Positions 24,243 through 32,208 of a stretch of 64,000 nucleotides of DNA are shown here, piece by piece. Made by a program: the position numbers and the translations under genes. The stretch comes from SURF-43 sp964628985 (GTDB taxonomy: Bacteria; Chloroflexota; Dehalococcoidia; UBA2979). The notes beneath the pieces are model-generated. The model had not been told where the DNA came from. It made no database searches and saw only the letters and a program-made list of their open reading frames with translations. Positions within the stretch are counted from its first letter, which is position 1, and each line of letters opens with the position of its first letter. Where the stretch lies: contig CAZVNJ010000006.1 of assembly GCA_964628985.1 (NCBI GenBank), positions 26,047-90,046 of the forward strand, given 5' to 3'.

Positions 24243-24824
24243 GTGACAGTGACGATGATCCTGGCGACGGCATACCTGTTGGGGTCTATCCCCGCCTCGT
24301 ACGCGGTTGCGTTCATCTGGACGGGCGGCCGGGACATCCACCACATCGGGGATGGGAACCCCGGCGTGATGAACGTCTGGGACAACATCGGCTTCATGCC
24401 CGCCCTGATCGCGGCCGCAGGAGATATTGGAAAAGGGACGGCGGCCGTGGGGCTCGCCTACTGGGTGAGCGACAGCCACATGCTGGCGATCTTCGCCGGC
24501 CTGGCGTCGGTGATCGGGCACGACTACTCGGTCTTCCTGCGATTCAAGGGCGGCAACGGGACTGCGACGACAATTGGCGCGTGGCTGGCGCTCACGCCCC
24601 TGGCGACGGCGGCGGCGCTCCTGCTCACGCTGGTGCTGTTCCTCGCGACGCGGCGGAAGCGCTTCGCCGGGTTCGTGGGGTTGAACTCGGTGCCGTTCCT
24701 GGCATTCGCCCTCGGGTACTCCCTGGAGCTGACGCTCGGGATCATCGTGATGCTGACCGTACTCGCGGCAAAGATCATCTCCTTCGAGGGACTCAGTCCG
24801 GCACGCTCGCGGGTCAAGCGGTGA
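24243..24824 (+). CDS. PlsY-like glycerol-3-phosphate acyltransferase with altered motifs
   Basis: 193 aa, about five hydrophobic helices, length and order of PlsY. Motif 1 LGSIPASYAV is normal. Motif 2, usually GSGNxGATN, is GDGNPGVMNVW. Motif 3, usually FKGGKGVAT, is GHDYSVFLRFKGGNGTATT, so its Lys is Asn. These changes hit residues tied to acyl-phosphate and glycerol-phosphate binding, so it may be a divergent paralog with another substrate. It overlaps the next gene by GTGA. Confidence 0.8.
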   Translation: MTVTMILATAYLLGSIPASYAVAFIWTGGRDIHHIGDGNPGVMNVWDNIGFMPALIAAAGDIGKGTAAVGLAYWVSDSHMLAIFAGLASVIGHDYSVFLRFKGGNGTATTIGAWLALTPLATAAALLLTLVLFLATRRKRFAGFVGLNSVPFLAFALGYSLELTLGIIVMLTVLAAKIISFEGLSPARSRVKR

Positions 24825-25687
24825 CCACCTTCGAGGCGACGCTCGCGCAGTTCCGCGAGACCGTCAGCGGACCTGCGGAAGACGTCCCCCTCGCGCGCGC
24901 CGCCCTCGTCATCGCCCAATCTGAGTACCCGCTCCTGGACATCGACGCCTTCGAGCGACGGCTGCAGGACATGGCGGACACGTTGGGGCACCAGTTGGGG
25001 CGAGACCCGGAGCGACAGACGCCGCACTTCGTCGTCCGCGGCATCAACCGCTACCTGTACCGGGAACTGGGCTTCCGCGGGAACAGCGAGTTCTATGACG
25101 ACCCGAAGAACCTCTATCTGAACGAGGTGCTTTCAGAGCGCCTCGGAATTCCAGTGACTCTAGCGATCCTGTACGCAGACGTCTGCCAGCGGGTGGGGCT
25201 GGACGTGCGCCCGGTGGGACTGCCGGGCCACGTGATCTGCCGCTACACGCCCGCGGGCGTCACCGACGAGGCCGACACCATCCTGATTGACGTCTTCAAC
25301 TTCGGGCGTCTGCTGACCCCCAGAGACTGCCAGGTCTTGTTGCGGAACATCTTTGGGGCGCGAGTGCCATTCAAAGAACACTACCTCGCCTCGCTCTCCC
25401 CGCGGCAGGTCATCCAGCGGCTGCTGCACAACCTGAAGGCTGGCTACCTCCAGCGGGGCGACGAGGACCGGGCGGCGCGGGTGATCGACCTGCTGATTGC
25501 GATGTTCCCGTGGGACCTGGACGAGATCCGGGACCGGGGGATGCTCCGGGAGCGTCTCGGCGAGGTGGACTCCGCGCTGCAGGATCTCGAGGAGTACGTC
25601 CGGTTCCGGGCCGGGGCACGAGACATCCAGACTGTCACGGAGGCAGTCCGGTCTCTCAGGCGGCACCGGCCGGAGGGCGGCCGGTAG
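24821..25687 (+). CDS. SirB1-like transglutaminase-fold protein
   Basis: 288 aa from GTG 24821, coupled to the PlsY-like gene. The SirB1 (transglut_core2) pattern is seen: INRYLYRELGFRGNSEFYDDPKNLYLNEVLSER cut into the usual sections, GIPVTLAILYADVCQRVGL and the His in GLPGHVICRY. The C-terminal third (HNLKAGYLQRGDEDRAARVIDLLI...RDRGMLRERLGEVDSALQDLEEYV) is TPR-like. The Cys of true transglutaminases is absent; many SirB1 proteins also lack it. Role unknown. Confidence 0.85.
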   Translation: MTTFEATLAQFRETVSGPAEDVPLARAALVIAQSEYPLLDIDAFERRLQDMADTLGHQLGRDPERQTPHFVVRGINRYLYRELGFRGNSEFYDDPKNLYLNEVLSERLGIPVTLAILYADVCQRVGLDVRPVGLPGHVICRYTPAGVTDEADTILIDVFNFGRLLTPRDCQVLLRNIFGARVPFKEHYLASLSPRQVIQRLLHNLKAGYLQRGDEDRAARVIDLLIAMFPWDLDEIRDRGMLRERLGEVDSALQDLEEYVRFRAGARDIQTVTEAVRSLRRHRPEGGR

Positions 25688-25776
25688 CGTCCGGCGCGCG
25701 GGCGCTGATACGCTCAACGGAACGCTCCGAGGCGTGCGCCCCACCGCGCAGCCACGGCAGACGGGCGGAGGCCCCA

Positions 25777-26298
25777 GTGGTCGAGAGCATCCCGCGGCCC
25801 GACGCGCGTCCGCTCCACGCGGCCCAGGTCCCGGCATCCCATTTCGTCGCATACGCCGAGACGCTCGAGTACCACACCTCGCACGCCCTCGAGTTCATCG
25901 ACATCACGGCGGACGTGCAGAACGTCGTCGCGCGGTCGGGCGTCGAGTTCGGGCAGGTGGCGATCGTCTCGAACCACACCACCGCCGCGATCGTGATCAA
26001 TGAGCACGAGCCGCTGTTGCTGAACGACATGGCACGCGTGCTCTCGCGGATCGTGCCGGCGGGCGACTATTACGAGCACAACGACTTCTCGATCCGGACG
26101 GTCCACATGACCGACCGGGAGTGCGCCAACGGGCACGCGCACTGTCAGCAATTGTTCCTCGGGTCGTCGGAGACGGTGCCGGTGCACAACGGCGCGGCGC
26201 ACATCGGGCAGTGGCAGAGCATCTTCCTGATCGAACTGGACCACGCCCGGCCACGTTCGGTGTTCGTGCAGGCGCTCGGCGCCGCCCACGCCCGCTAA
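25777..26298 (+). CDS. YjbQ/UPF0047 family protein (secondary thiamine-phosphate synthase-like)
   Basis: 173 aa from GTG 25777, with GCGGAGG five bases upstream. Family marks: FIDITADVQNVVARSGVEFGQVAI split over two strands, SNHTTAAIVINEHEP, NGHAHCQQLFLGSSETVPV and GQWQSIFLIELDHARPR. In this family the His in NGHAHxQ and the Glu in INEHEP are conserved. The E. coli member shows weak thiamine-phosphate synthase activity; the true role is unknown. Cytoplasmic. Confidence 0.9.
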   Translation: MVESIPRPDARPLHAAQVPASHFVAYAETLEYHTSHALEFIDITADVQNVVARSGVEFGQVAIVSNHTTAAIVINEHEPLLLNDMARVLSRIVPAGDYYEHNDFSIRTVHMTDRECANGHAHCQQLFLGSSETVPVHNGAAHIGQWQSIFLIELDHARPRSVFVQALGAAHAR

Positions 26299-26312
26299 CC
26301 ACCGCACCCCCG

Positions 26313-26948
26313 ATGCCGCTCCAACGCATCCTGCACCGCGCAGGGAACGACCGTGCCCTCCACGCGCTGAGCCGCCACCCAGCAGTCGACGCGATCGAGG
26401 CTGACGTGTGGTCGGTCGGCGGGCGCCTGGTGGCTCACCATGAGCGGCCGCTCGGGCGGCTGCCCCTCGGCCTGCATCGCCGCGGGGTGGCGCGACTGCT
26501 GCCGGTCCCCTTCGAAGCGCTGCTGGAACTGACAGAGCACGCCTCGCTGGTGCTGGACCTGCGGGCGTGGTCGGGGGATCCGGCACCGGACGTCGCCCGG
26601 TTGTTAGAACCGCTGGACCGGTCGCGTATGCGCGTGACCTGCGAGGACTGGCACCTGGCCGAGCGGGTGCATGCCTGGCTGCCCGACCTCGACGTGGCCT
26701 ACTCCATCAGGAGCGAGCAGCAGCTCCGGCGCTACCTGGCGGAGCGGGACGCGGGCCGCATCCTGCAGATGCCCGTGGTGATCCGCCACACGCTGCTGCA
26801 CACGCCCGACGAAGTGGAGGCGCTGCGGCTGCGCGCGGGGGACGTCGGCGTCTGGACGGTGGACGATGCCGCGCGCGCCCTGGACCTGAAGGCGTGGGGC
26901 GTCGACCGGCTCACCTCAAACCGGATCACGGTGCTGAACGCGATCTAG
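26313..26948 (+). CDS. Glycerophosphodiester phosphodiesterase-like protein
   Basis: 211 aa from ATG 26313. The N-terminus LQRILHRAGND (H8-R9) and EADVWSVGGRLVAHHERPL (E29, D31, H43) match the GDPD metal and catalytic residues, and the C-terminal GVWTVDDAARALDLKAWGVDRLTSN is the typical closing strand. At 211 residues it is somewhat short, as some loops are missing. It would release glycerol-3-phosphate or act on a related phosphodiester. No signal peptide, so probably cytoplasmic. Confidence 0.82.
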   Translation: MPLQRILHRAGNDRALHALSRHPAVDAIEADVWSVGGRLVAHHERPLGRLPLGLHRRGVARLLPVPFEALLELTEHASLVLDLRAWSGDPAPDVARLLEPLDRSRMRVTCEDWHLAERVHAWLPDLDVAYSIRSEQQLRRYLAERDAGRILQMPVVIRHTLLHTPDEVEALRLRAGDVGVWTVDDAARALDLKAWGVDRLTSNRITVLNAI

Positions 26949-26999
26949 CCCTTCACCGACGGAGCGGCGGCACGGACGACGCGCGTTTAGGATCGCCGC

Positions 27000-28202
27000 A
27001 TGACCGTTCCCCCTGAGACCCACCCGAGCGCGGACGACTTCGCGCTGGCGGACGAGTTCGCCCTCGCCCAGCAGACACCGCTCTTGCCGGTGATCGTCGG
27101 ACGGATCAACGCCAGTGGTGGCCGGATCACGTTCGCCGAGTTCATGGGGCTGGCCCTCAGCCATCCCGAGCACGGCTACTACAGCCGCGCGGGCCTGAGT
27201 TGGGGTCGCGATGGCGACTACGAGACCAGCCCGGAGGTGCATCCGATCTTCGGGTACCTGTGGGCGCGGCAGATCCTTGAGTGCTGGGAACGAATGGGAG
27301 ATCCCTCGACGTTCGCGCTCGTCGAACTGGGGTGCGGCAGCGGGGCGTTCATGCAGGCGATGCTGACGTGGTTGCGGGCACGCGCACCTCGCTGCTTCGC
27401 CGCCGTGCGCCCGGTCATGCTGGACGGGCATCCCAACCGGCTCGCCGACCAGCGGGCCCGACTGGACGGCGCCGGCTTCGAGGTCGAGCACGCGCTGATC
27501 GAGGAGTGGCTGCAGCGCGACGAGCGCATCCGTGGGGTCGTGATCAGCAACGAGTTCTTCGACGCGCTGCCGGTGCATCTGGTGCGACGAGACGGGGAGC
27601 GACTCCTGGAGCGGTTCGTGACCGTCGAGGGCGGCGCGCTGGCGTGGGTGGATGGGACACCCTCGACGGACGCCATCGAGGAGTATTTCGCGCGGGCGGG
27701 GGTCCTCCCTGGCGATGGGGCGGTAGCCGCGGTGGGGCTCGCGGCGGTCGAGGCGATGCGCTCGATCACCTCGAAGGTGGAACGCGGATACGTGCTGACG
27801 ATCGACTACGGCTACTCCGCGCGGGACCTGTACGCCTCGTGGCGCAAGCAGGGCACGCTGATGGCATTCCGCCGGCATTCGCCGCAACCCGACCCGCTCG
27901 CGGAGCCGGGGCGCCTGGACCTGACGGCGCATGTGGACTTCACCTCGCTCGCCGCGGCGGCTGAGGGATTCGAGGCGGCCCCGCTCACCTCGCAGGCGGA
28001 GGCGCTGATGGCGCTCGGCCTCGGAGACGCGCTGCGGGCCGCCTCGGGGCGCGCGAGCGCAGACGCGCAGCGCTTCGCCGCGGACCGTCGAGCCGCTGAA
28101 GTGCTCTGCGAGCCCGAGGGGTTGGGCCGCATCCGCGTACTCGCGCTCGGAAAGCACGCGGCGGTGGAGGCGCTGCGCTGCCTCCGGCCGGTGCTTGGCT
28201 AG
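27000..28202 (+). CDS. MidA/NDUFAF7-like SAM-dependent methyltransferase
   Basis: 400 aa. Typical of the COG1565 family: ITFAEFMGLALSHPEHGYYSR, WGRDGDYETSPEVHPIFGYLWARQI, the SAM motif LVELGCGSGAFMQAML, and VVISNEFFDALPVHLV, followed by LTIDYGYSARDLY. The eukaryotic member methylates an Arg of a complex I subunit during assembly; the bacterial substrate is not known. The presence of NuoG/NuoI-like proteins in the window is suggestive but not proof. Confidence 0.9.
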   Translation: MTVPPETHPSADDFALADEFALAQQTPLLPVIVGRINASGGRITFAEFMGLALSHPEHGYYSRAGLSWGRDGDYETSPEVHPIFGYLWARQILECWERMGDPSTFALVELGCGSGAFMQAMLTWLRARAPRCFAAVRPVMLDGHPNRLADQRARLDGAGFEVEHALIEEWLQRDERIRGVVISNEFFDALPVHLVRRDGERLLERFVTVEGGALAWVDGTPSTDAIEEYFARAGVLPGDGAVAAVGLAAVEAMRSITSKVERGYVLTIDYGYSARDLYASWRKQGTLMAFRRHSPQPDPLAEPGRLDLTAHVDFTSLAAAAEGFEAAPLTSQAEALMALGLGDALRAASGRASADAQRFAADRRAAEVLCEPEGLGRIRVLALGKHAAVEALRCLRPVLG

Positions 28203-28253
28203 GCTCCGCCAGGCGCGGCGCACCCATGGAGGAGTGCGTGCGACAATCGACGC

Positions 28254-28670
28254 ATGGCCGAACGACTCTCGCCGGAGCAGTACAGCGCCACGCTAATCGA
28301 CCACTTCGAGCGGCCGCGGAACGCGGGCGCGATGGCTGACGCGGACGCCGAGGCGTTCGTGACGAACCCGGTGTGCGGAGACTCGCTGCGGATCTTCCTG
28401 CGCTTCGCGGAGGGGCGGATCGCGGCGGCCTCGTTCCTCTCGTCGGGGTGCCCTGCGTCGATCGCGACGTCGTCGGCAGCCACCGAGATGGTGACGGGGC
28501 GGACACCCGAGGAGGCGGAGGCGTTCACGCGCGACGACTTCGCCGCGGCGGTCGGCGGGCTGCCGGCGAGCAAGGTGCACTGCTCCGTGCTCGCTGCGTC
28601 CGCGGTGCGGCAGGCCGTGAGTGCCTGGCGGACGAAGCGGGCCGAGGCACAGCAGGCGGAGCGCACGTGA
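28254..28670 (+). CDS. IscU/NifU-type iron-sulfur cluster scaffold
   Basis: 138 aa. The three cluster-binding Cys and the nearby Asp are present: C41 and D43 in NPVCGDSLR, C66 in SSGCPASIATSS, C110 in KVHCSVLA. This is the SufU/IscU fold that receives sulfur from a cysteine desulfurase (a candidate is at 53744-54973) and assembles Fe-S clusters. It overlaps the following transferase by GTGA. Confidence 0.92.
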   Translation: MAERLSPEQYSATLIDHFERPRNAGAMADADAEAFVTNPVCGDSLRIFLRFAEGRIAAASFLSSGCPASIATSSAATEMVTGRTPEEAEAFTRDDFAAAVGGLPASKVHCSVLAASAVRQAVSAWRTKRAEAQQAERT

Positions 28671-29296
28671 CCGTCTCCGCGATCCTGCTCGCCGCAGGCG
28701 CGTCCTCGAGGATGGGCGAGCCGAAGCCGCTGGTCCGCTGGGACGGACGGACGCTCATCGAGTGGGAACTGGACCAGCTACGCACCTCGTGCGTGGACGA
28801 GGTGGTGCTGGTGCTTGGGAGCCGCGCTGAGGCCGTGCGGCGGCTGCTCGCCTTGACTGGGACGCGGGCGGGCGTGCGCGAGGTGTTCAACCAGCGCTGG
28901 CCCCAGGGGCGGGCGACCTCGCTCGAGCGAGGTGCCGCGGCACTGCTCGCTCCGGGCCGCGCGCGGCCGGAAGCCGTGGTCATCCAGAACGTGGACCAGC
29001 CGGCTGTTTCGCGGGTGATCGACCGCCTCGTCCTCATGCTTCGGGAACGCTCCGTCGAGGCGGTGCAGCCCACATGGGTGGATGGCGCAGGCCTGGAGCA
29101 CGGTGGCCACCCGGTCGTGGTCTCCGGGGCACTGCTCGAAGAACTGGCCGCGGTGGACGAGGCGTCCGAGGGGTTGCGCGCGGTGCTCCACCGCCATCCC
29201 CCGCTGCGTGTGTCGATGCCGGACGAGCCGAGCGTGTCGCTCGACCTCGACACACCGGAGGCGCTCGAAGAGGGTCGGCGGATCCTCAGGGCGTAG
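28667..29296 (+). CDS. MobA/MocA-like nucleotidyltransferase
   Basis: 209 aa from GTG 28667, coupled to the IscU-type gene. The nucleotide-binding start ILLAAGASSRMGEPKPLVRW has the LAAGxSxRMGxxK motif; IQNVDQPAVSR contains the metal-binding Asp; GHPVVVS follows. These match molybdenum cofactor cytidylyl/guanylyltransferases. It probably loads CTP or GTP onto molybdopterin, or a sugar; coupling to an Fe-S scaffold fits molybdo-Fe-S enzyme maturation, as an inference. Confidence 0.87.
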   Translation: MTVSAILLAAGASSRMGEPKPLVRWDGRTLIEWELDQLRTSCVDEVVLVLGSRAEAVRRLLALTGTRAGVREVFNQRWPQGRATSLERGAAALLAPGRARPEAVVIQNVDQPAVSRVIDRLVLMLRERSVEAVQPTWVDGAGLEHGGHPVVVSGALLEELAAVDEASEGLRAVLHRHPPLRVSMPDEPSVSLDLDTPEALEEGRRILRA

Positions 29297-29367
29297 GCGC
29301 GCCCATCGTTCTTATGTCTTATCGCACGCCCAGCCGGTCAGGTGAGGGTTGACTCGGCGCACCTTCA

Positions 29368-29398
29368 TCATCTAGAAAGTCATCTACTGTCTCGACAG
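29368..29398 (+). promoter_or_regulatory. Repeat cluster upstream of the ArsR-like gene
   Basis: Two direct repeats TCATCTA (29368-29374 and 29380-29386) spaced 12 bases start to start are followed by the dyad CTGTC-TC-GACAG (29387-29398), 25 bases before ATG 29423. This is operator-like and could bind the encoded regulator. Short repeats can occur by chance. Confidence 0.35.
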
Positions 29399-29422
29399 GG
29401 TTTCTTTCCTCACTGGAGCCGC

Positions 29423-30148
29423 ATGCCGTCCCTTCACACCTCGAAGACGCCCCCGAACGCGACCGACCCACAAGTAGGCCGAGACGCGACGCGCGCGACA
29501 CCGAGACGAGCGCAGCGACCAGAGGCGGTGCCAGACGTGCTGACAGTGAGCGAACCGGCCCAAGTGCGCGCGCTCAACCATCCGACACGCGTGGCGATTC
29601 TCGACCTGATGCGCGAGCCGCAGACAGCCGCCGCTGTGGGGCGGTCGCTCGGCCTGCCTCGCCAGTTGGCGAACTACCACCTGCGGACGCTCGCGGAGGC
29701 CGGCCTCGTGGTGTTGGTGGAGGAGCGACGCCGAGGCAACTTCATCGAGGGGCTCTATCGCGCGGTGGCGCGGTCGTTCGTCGTGGCGCCGGAGGCGGCG
29801 TGGACACCGGGGCAGGCGGAGAAGGCACGGCAGCAGTACGCGCTCGGCAGCCTGCTCGACCTCGGCGGGCGCATCCAGCGAGACGCCGCGACATTGCTGG
29901 CGCAGACGGAGGCGGACCAAGGACTGACGCCAGCGGCGACGGGCGTCGTCGAGATGCGCTTCGAGCGGAAGAGCCAGCGCGAGGCGTTCATGAAGGCATA
30001 CATGACCCAGTTGCAGGACCTGGTGGAACAGCACTCGTCCCGCGCGGGCGAGCTGTTCCGCATGGTGCTCGCGATCTATCCGGCGGTGGGGACCAACCCT
30101 GCTGACGAGGAACGCACGCGGGAGGCGGCGAAGCGGGAGGACGTGTGA
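29423..30148 (+). CDS. ArsR-family winged-helix transcription regulator
   Basis: 241 aa from ATG 29423 with GGAG upstream. After about 45 unstructured N-terminal residues, residues 48-105 form the winged helix: VRALNHPTRVAILDLMREPQTAAAVGRSLGLPRQLANYHLRTLAEAGLVVLVEERRRG in sections, with the recognition helix around PRQLANYHLRTL. The C-terminal half is helical. No metal Cys sites are seen. It is followed, with a one-base overlap of stop and start, by an SRPBCC-PDZ protein; ArsR/SRPBCC pairs are common and the pair may sense a lipid or hydrophobic molecule. Confidence 0.87.
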   Translation: MPSLHTSKTPPNATDPQVGRDATRATPRRAQRPEAVPDVLTVSEPAQVRALNHPTRVAILDLMREPQTAAAVGRSLGLPRQLANYHLRTLAEAGLVVLVEERRRGNFIEGLYRAVARSFVVAPEAAWTPGQAEKARQQYALGSLLDLGGRIQRDAATLLAQTEADQGLTPAATGVVEMRFERKSQREAFMKAYMTQLQDLVEQHSSRAGELFRMVLAIYPAVGTNPADEERTREAAKREDV

Positions 30149-30819
30149 TGGAGTGGTCGCAAACGTTCGAGTTCCGGATGCCGATCGACCGGGTGTGGGA
30201 GGCGTTCAACGACCGCAGCACCCCTGCGCCGTGGAATCACGCGTTCACGGGAGACCCCTACTTCGGGCGAGGTTCGATCACGGTGACCGAGGGCGTTCGG
30301 CAAGACGAGGGGCCGGAGCGGTCGCTGACGTGGTCCGAGACCGAGGGCGATGACACGGTGCAGATGACGGTGACGTGCGTGTCCACGGCGACAGGCGCGC
30401 GGATCACGTTGACACGGTTCGGGTTCGGGGACGACTCGATGCTGCTGAACCGAAGCGGCGGTCGCTTCCTCGGCTGGGTGGAGTCGATGCACGATTTCGC
30501 GGCGTTCCTCGAGTACGGAGTGCGCGCCGTGCGGCACGTCCCGTCCGGGGGAGGGTTCCGACGTCTCGGACTGCTGGGAGTGGAGATGCTGGAGACATCG
30601 AGCGGGGTAGTGGCGGGTCGGGTGAACGATGGCCTGGCGCGCGCAGCGGGAATGGCGGCCGGTGATCTGTTCCTCACCGCGCAAGGCGCGCCGGTGTTCT
30701 CGCGCTCCGACCTGTGGTTGATCCAGCGGCTACTGTCGCCGGGGTCGAGCCTCGACCTCACCTACCTGCACGGGGGTGAGGTGCGCAGCGGGCGCGCGGT
30801 GGTGCCGGCTGGCGGATAG
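30148..30819 (+). CDS. SRPBCC (START-like) and PDZ domain fusion protein
   Basis: 223 aa from ATG 30148, with GGGAGG seven bases upstream. Residues 1-130 form an SRPBCC hydrophobic-cavity fold: EWSQTFEFRMPIDRVWEAFND, then GRGSITVTEGVR and MTVTCVSTATGARITLTRFGF. Residues 138-221 read as a PDZ domain: RRLGLLGVEMLE, GVVAGRVNDGLARAAGM, AAGDLFLTAQGAPVFSRSDL and GSSLDLTYLHGGE. A ligand-binding cavity joined to a peptide-binding PDZ is unusual. It has no signal peptide. It is co-transcribed with an ArsR regulator. Confidence 0.75.
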   Translation: MEWSQTFEFRMPIDRVWEAFNDRSTPAPWNHAFTGDPYFGRGSITVTEGVRQDEGPERSLTWSETEGDDTVQMTVTCVSTATGARITLTRFGFGDDSMLLNRSGGRFLGWVESMHDFAAFLEYGVRAVRHVPSGGGFRRLGLLGVEMLETSSGVVAGRVNDGLARAAGMAAGDLFLTAQGAPVFSRSDLWLIQRLLSPGSSLDLTYLHGGEVRSGRAVVPAGG

Positions 30820-30861
30820 CGGCGGTCATTCAGGAGCGGGTTACTCGCGGGGAGGCCTTCT

Positions 30862-31242
30862 ATGGTTCCGATTGAGTTGATCGACACGGTGCCGGTACTG
30901 AGCGTGTCGGACGTTCCGGCAAGCCTCGCGTTTTACCTGGACCGGCTTGGATTCGCGACGGAGTTCGACATGTCAGGGACGTACCCGTACGCGGGCGTGC
31001 GTCGCGGGCCGCTGACGCTGCACCTCGATGGCGGCTCCCATGAGTTCGCGGCACGGCCGACACACTGCCGCTTCCACATCCGAGGCGTGGACGCGCTCTT
31101 CTCGGAATTGGACGGGCAGGGCGTCGTGAAGGCAGACGAGCGGTTGAAGACCATGCCGGACGGCCGCCGGCAGTTCAGCGTGCTGGACCGCGACGGGAAC
31201 CGCATCACCTTCGCGGAGCCGGTCCAGGCAGTCTCGCGCTGA
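30862..31242 (+). CDS. VOC (glyoxalase/bleomycin resistance) superfamily protein
   Basis: 126 aa. One pair of beta-alpha-beta-beta-beta modules: VPVLSVSDVPASLAFYLDRLGFATEF and CRFHIRGVDALFSELDGQG, then FSVLDRDGNRITFAEP. The terminal Glu/His pattern for metal binding is only partly clear. Such proteins sequester bleomycin-like drugs or act on small oxidised metabolites. It follows the SRPBCC-PDZ gene by 42 bp. Substrate unknown. Confidence 0.85.
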   Translation: MVPIELIDTVPVLSVSDVPASLAFYLDRLGFATEFDMSGTYPYAGVRRGPLTLHLDGGSHEFAARPTHCRFHIRGVDALFSELDGQGVVKADERLKTMPDGRRQFSVLDRDGNRITFAEPVQAVSR

Positions 31243-31311
31243 CGGGGGATGGCTACCCTCGGCGTGGAATCTCGGCAGCAACCTCCCCGCGCACGAAGCC
31301 GGGTCCACGGC

Positions 31312-32106
31312 CTAGATGGGCGGCTTCACCTCGTTGGCACCATCGATATCGGAGACCTGGACGTCAACGCGCAGGACCTCTTTCTGCGCGGCGTTCATGC
31401 CTGTGATGAGGACCCGCAGCAGGACGCCCTGCCGCTCGGCGAACCAGACGTCGGCCTGAGTCTTCACGTCCGCTGCTGACTCGGGCACGGCGCTCTGCGT
31501 GCCGAAGACTGCCTCGAAGGCCGCGCGGTCGAGCACGTAGTGCCGGGCGTCCACGCCGGCGAACGGTTCTCGGGTGAAGGGGCGACCCTCGAGGCGCTGG
31601 GTCAGTTGATCCGAGGATGGCCCGGTGGTGCCGGAGAAGAGGCCCTGCGGGCCGAAGTCAGAGGTGGCCAACAACGCGGCGGCACCGCCGATGCCCTTCT
31701 GCCACTGGCCCTGCGGCTCCTTGCTCCACTGCTCCTGGCCGATGGTGATCGTCTCGAGGTTCACGCGCAAGAAGCCCAAGTCTGCGTTGATGTTCGAGTG
31801 TTGGCGGTCCGGGTTCACCTTCGAGCCGGAGGCCTGGATGCGGAACGTCCCCCCCTGCAGCAGTGTCTGCGCCATCTGCGGGTCGAGCGCCTCTGACGAG
31901 ACGAGGATGTCCGACGAGAACCGGTAGGACTTCAGTGCATCGAGCGAGGTGACCTTAAAGCCGCCGGTCGGCGTGGCGGTCGGGTCCGCGGATCGGCCCC
32001 CCCGGCATCCCGTGGCCACGAGGGCGATGCCCGCTATCAGCAGCATGACGAGGGCGAACACTGACCGACCCCGGAGGGCCAATCGTGGAGCAAGGGCACG
32101 TGTCAT
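31312..32106 (-). CDS. Lipoprotein (LppX/LprAFG-like)
   Basis: 264 aa from ATG 32106, with GGAGG five bases upstream. A lipoprotein signal peptide (RSVFALVMLLIAGIALVATGC) ends in the lipobox VATGC; the acylated Cys is followed by a flexible Thr/Pro linker. The domain (SLDALKSYRFSSDILVSSE, NINADLGFLRVNLETITIGQEQWSK, YVLDRAAFEAVF) resembles the LolA/LppX lipid-carrier fold. It probably sits on the outer face of the membrane and binds a lipid or helps assemble the envelope. Confidence 0.8.
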   Translation of the reverse strand: MTRALAPRLALRGRSVFALVMLLIAGIALVATGCRGGRSADPTATPTGGFKVTSLDALKSYRFSSDILVSSEALDPQMAQTLLQGGTFRIQASGSKVNPDRQHSNINADLGFLRVNLETITIGQEQWSKEPQGQWQKGIGGAAALLATSDFGPQGLFSGTTGPSSDQLTQRLEGRPFTREPFAGVDARHYVLDRAAFEAVFGTQSAVPESAADVKTQADVWFAERQGVLLRVLITGMNAAQKEVLRVDVQVSDIDGANEVKPPI

Positions 32107-32208
32107 GGAGACCTCCGGCCGCGGTGGGACCGCGCCCTCACCGTCGCAGCCGCCGCCCTCCTCGTCAACGCGCTTGCTCAACCCGTCCGGCAGCCCCACC
32201 ATCGACGG

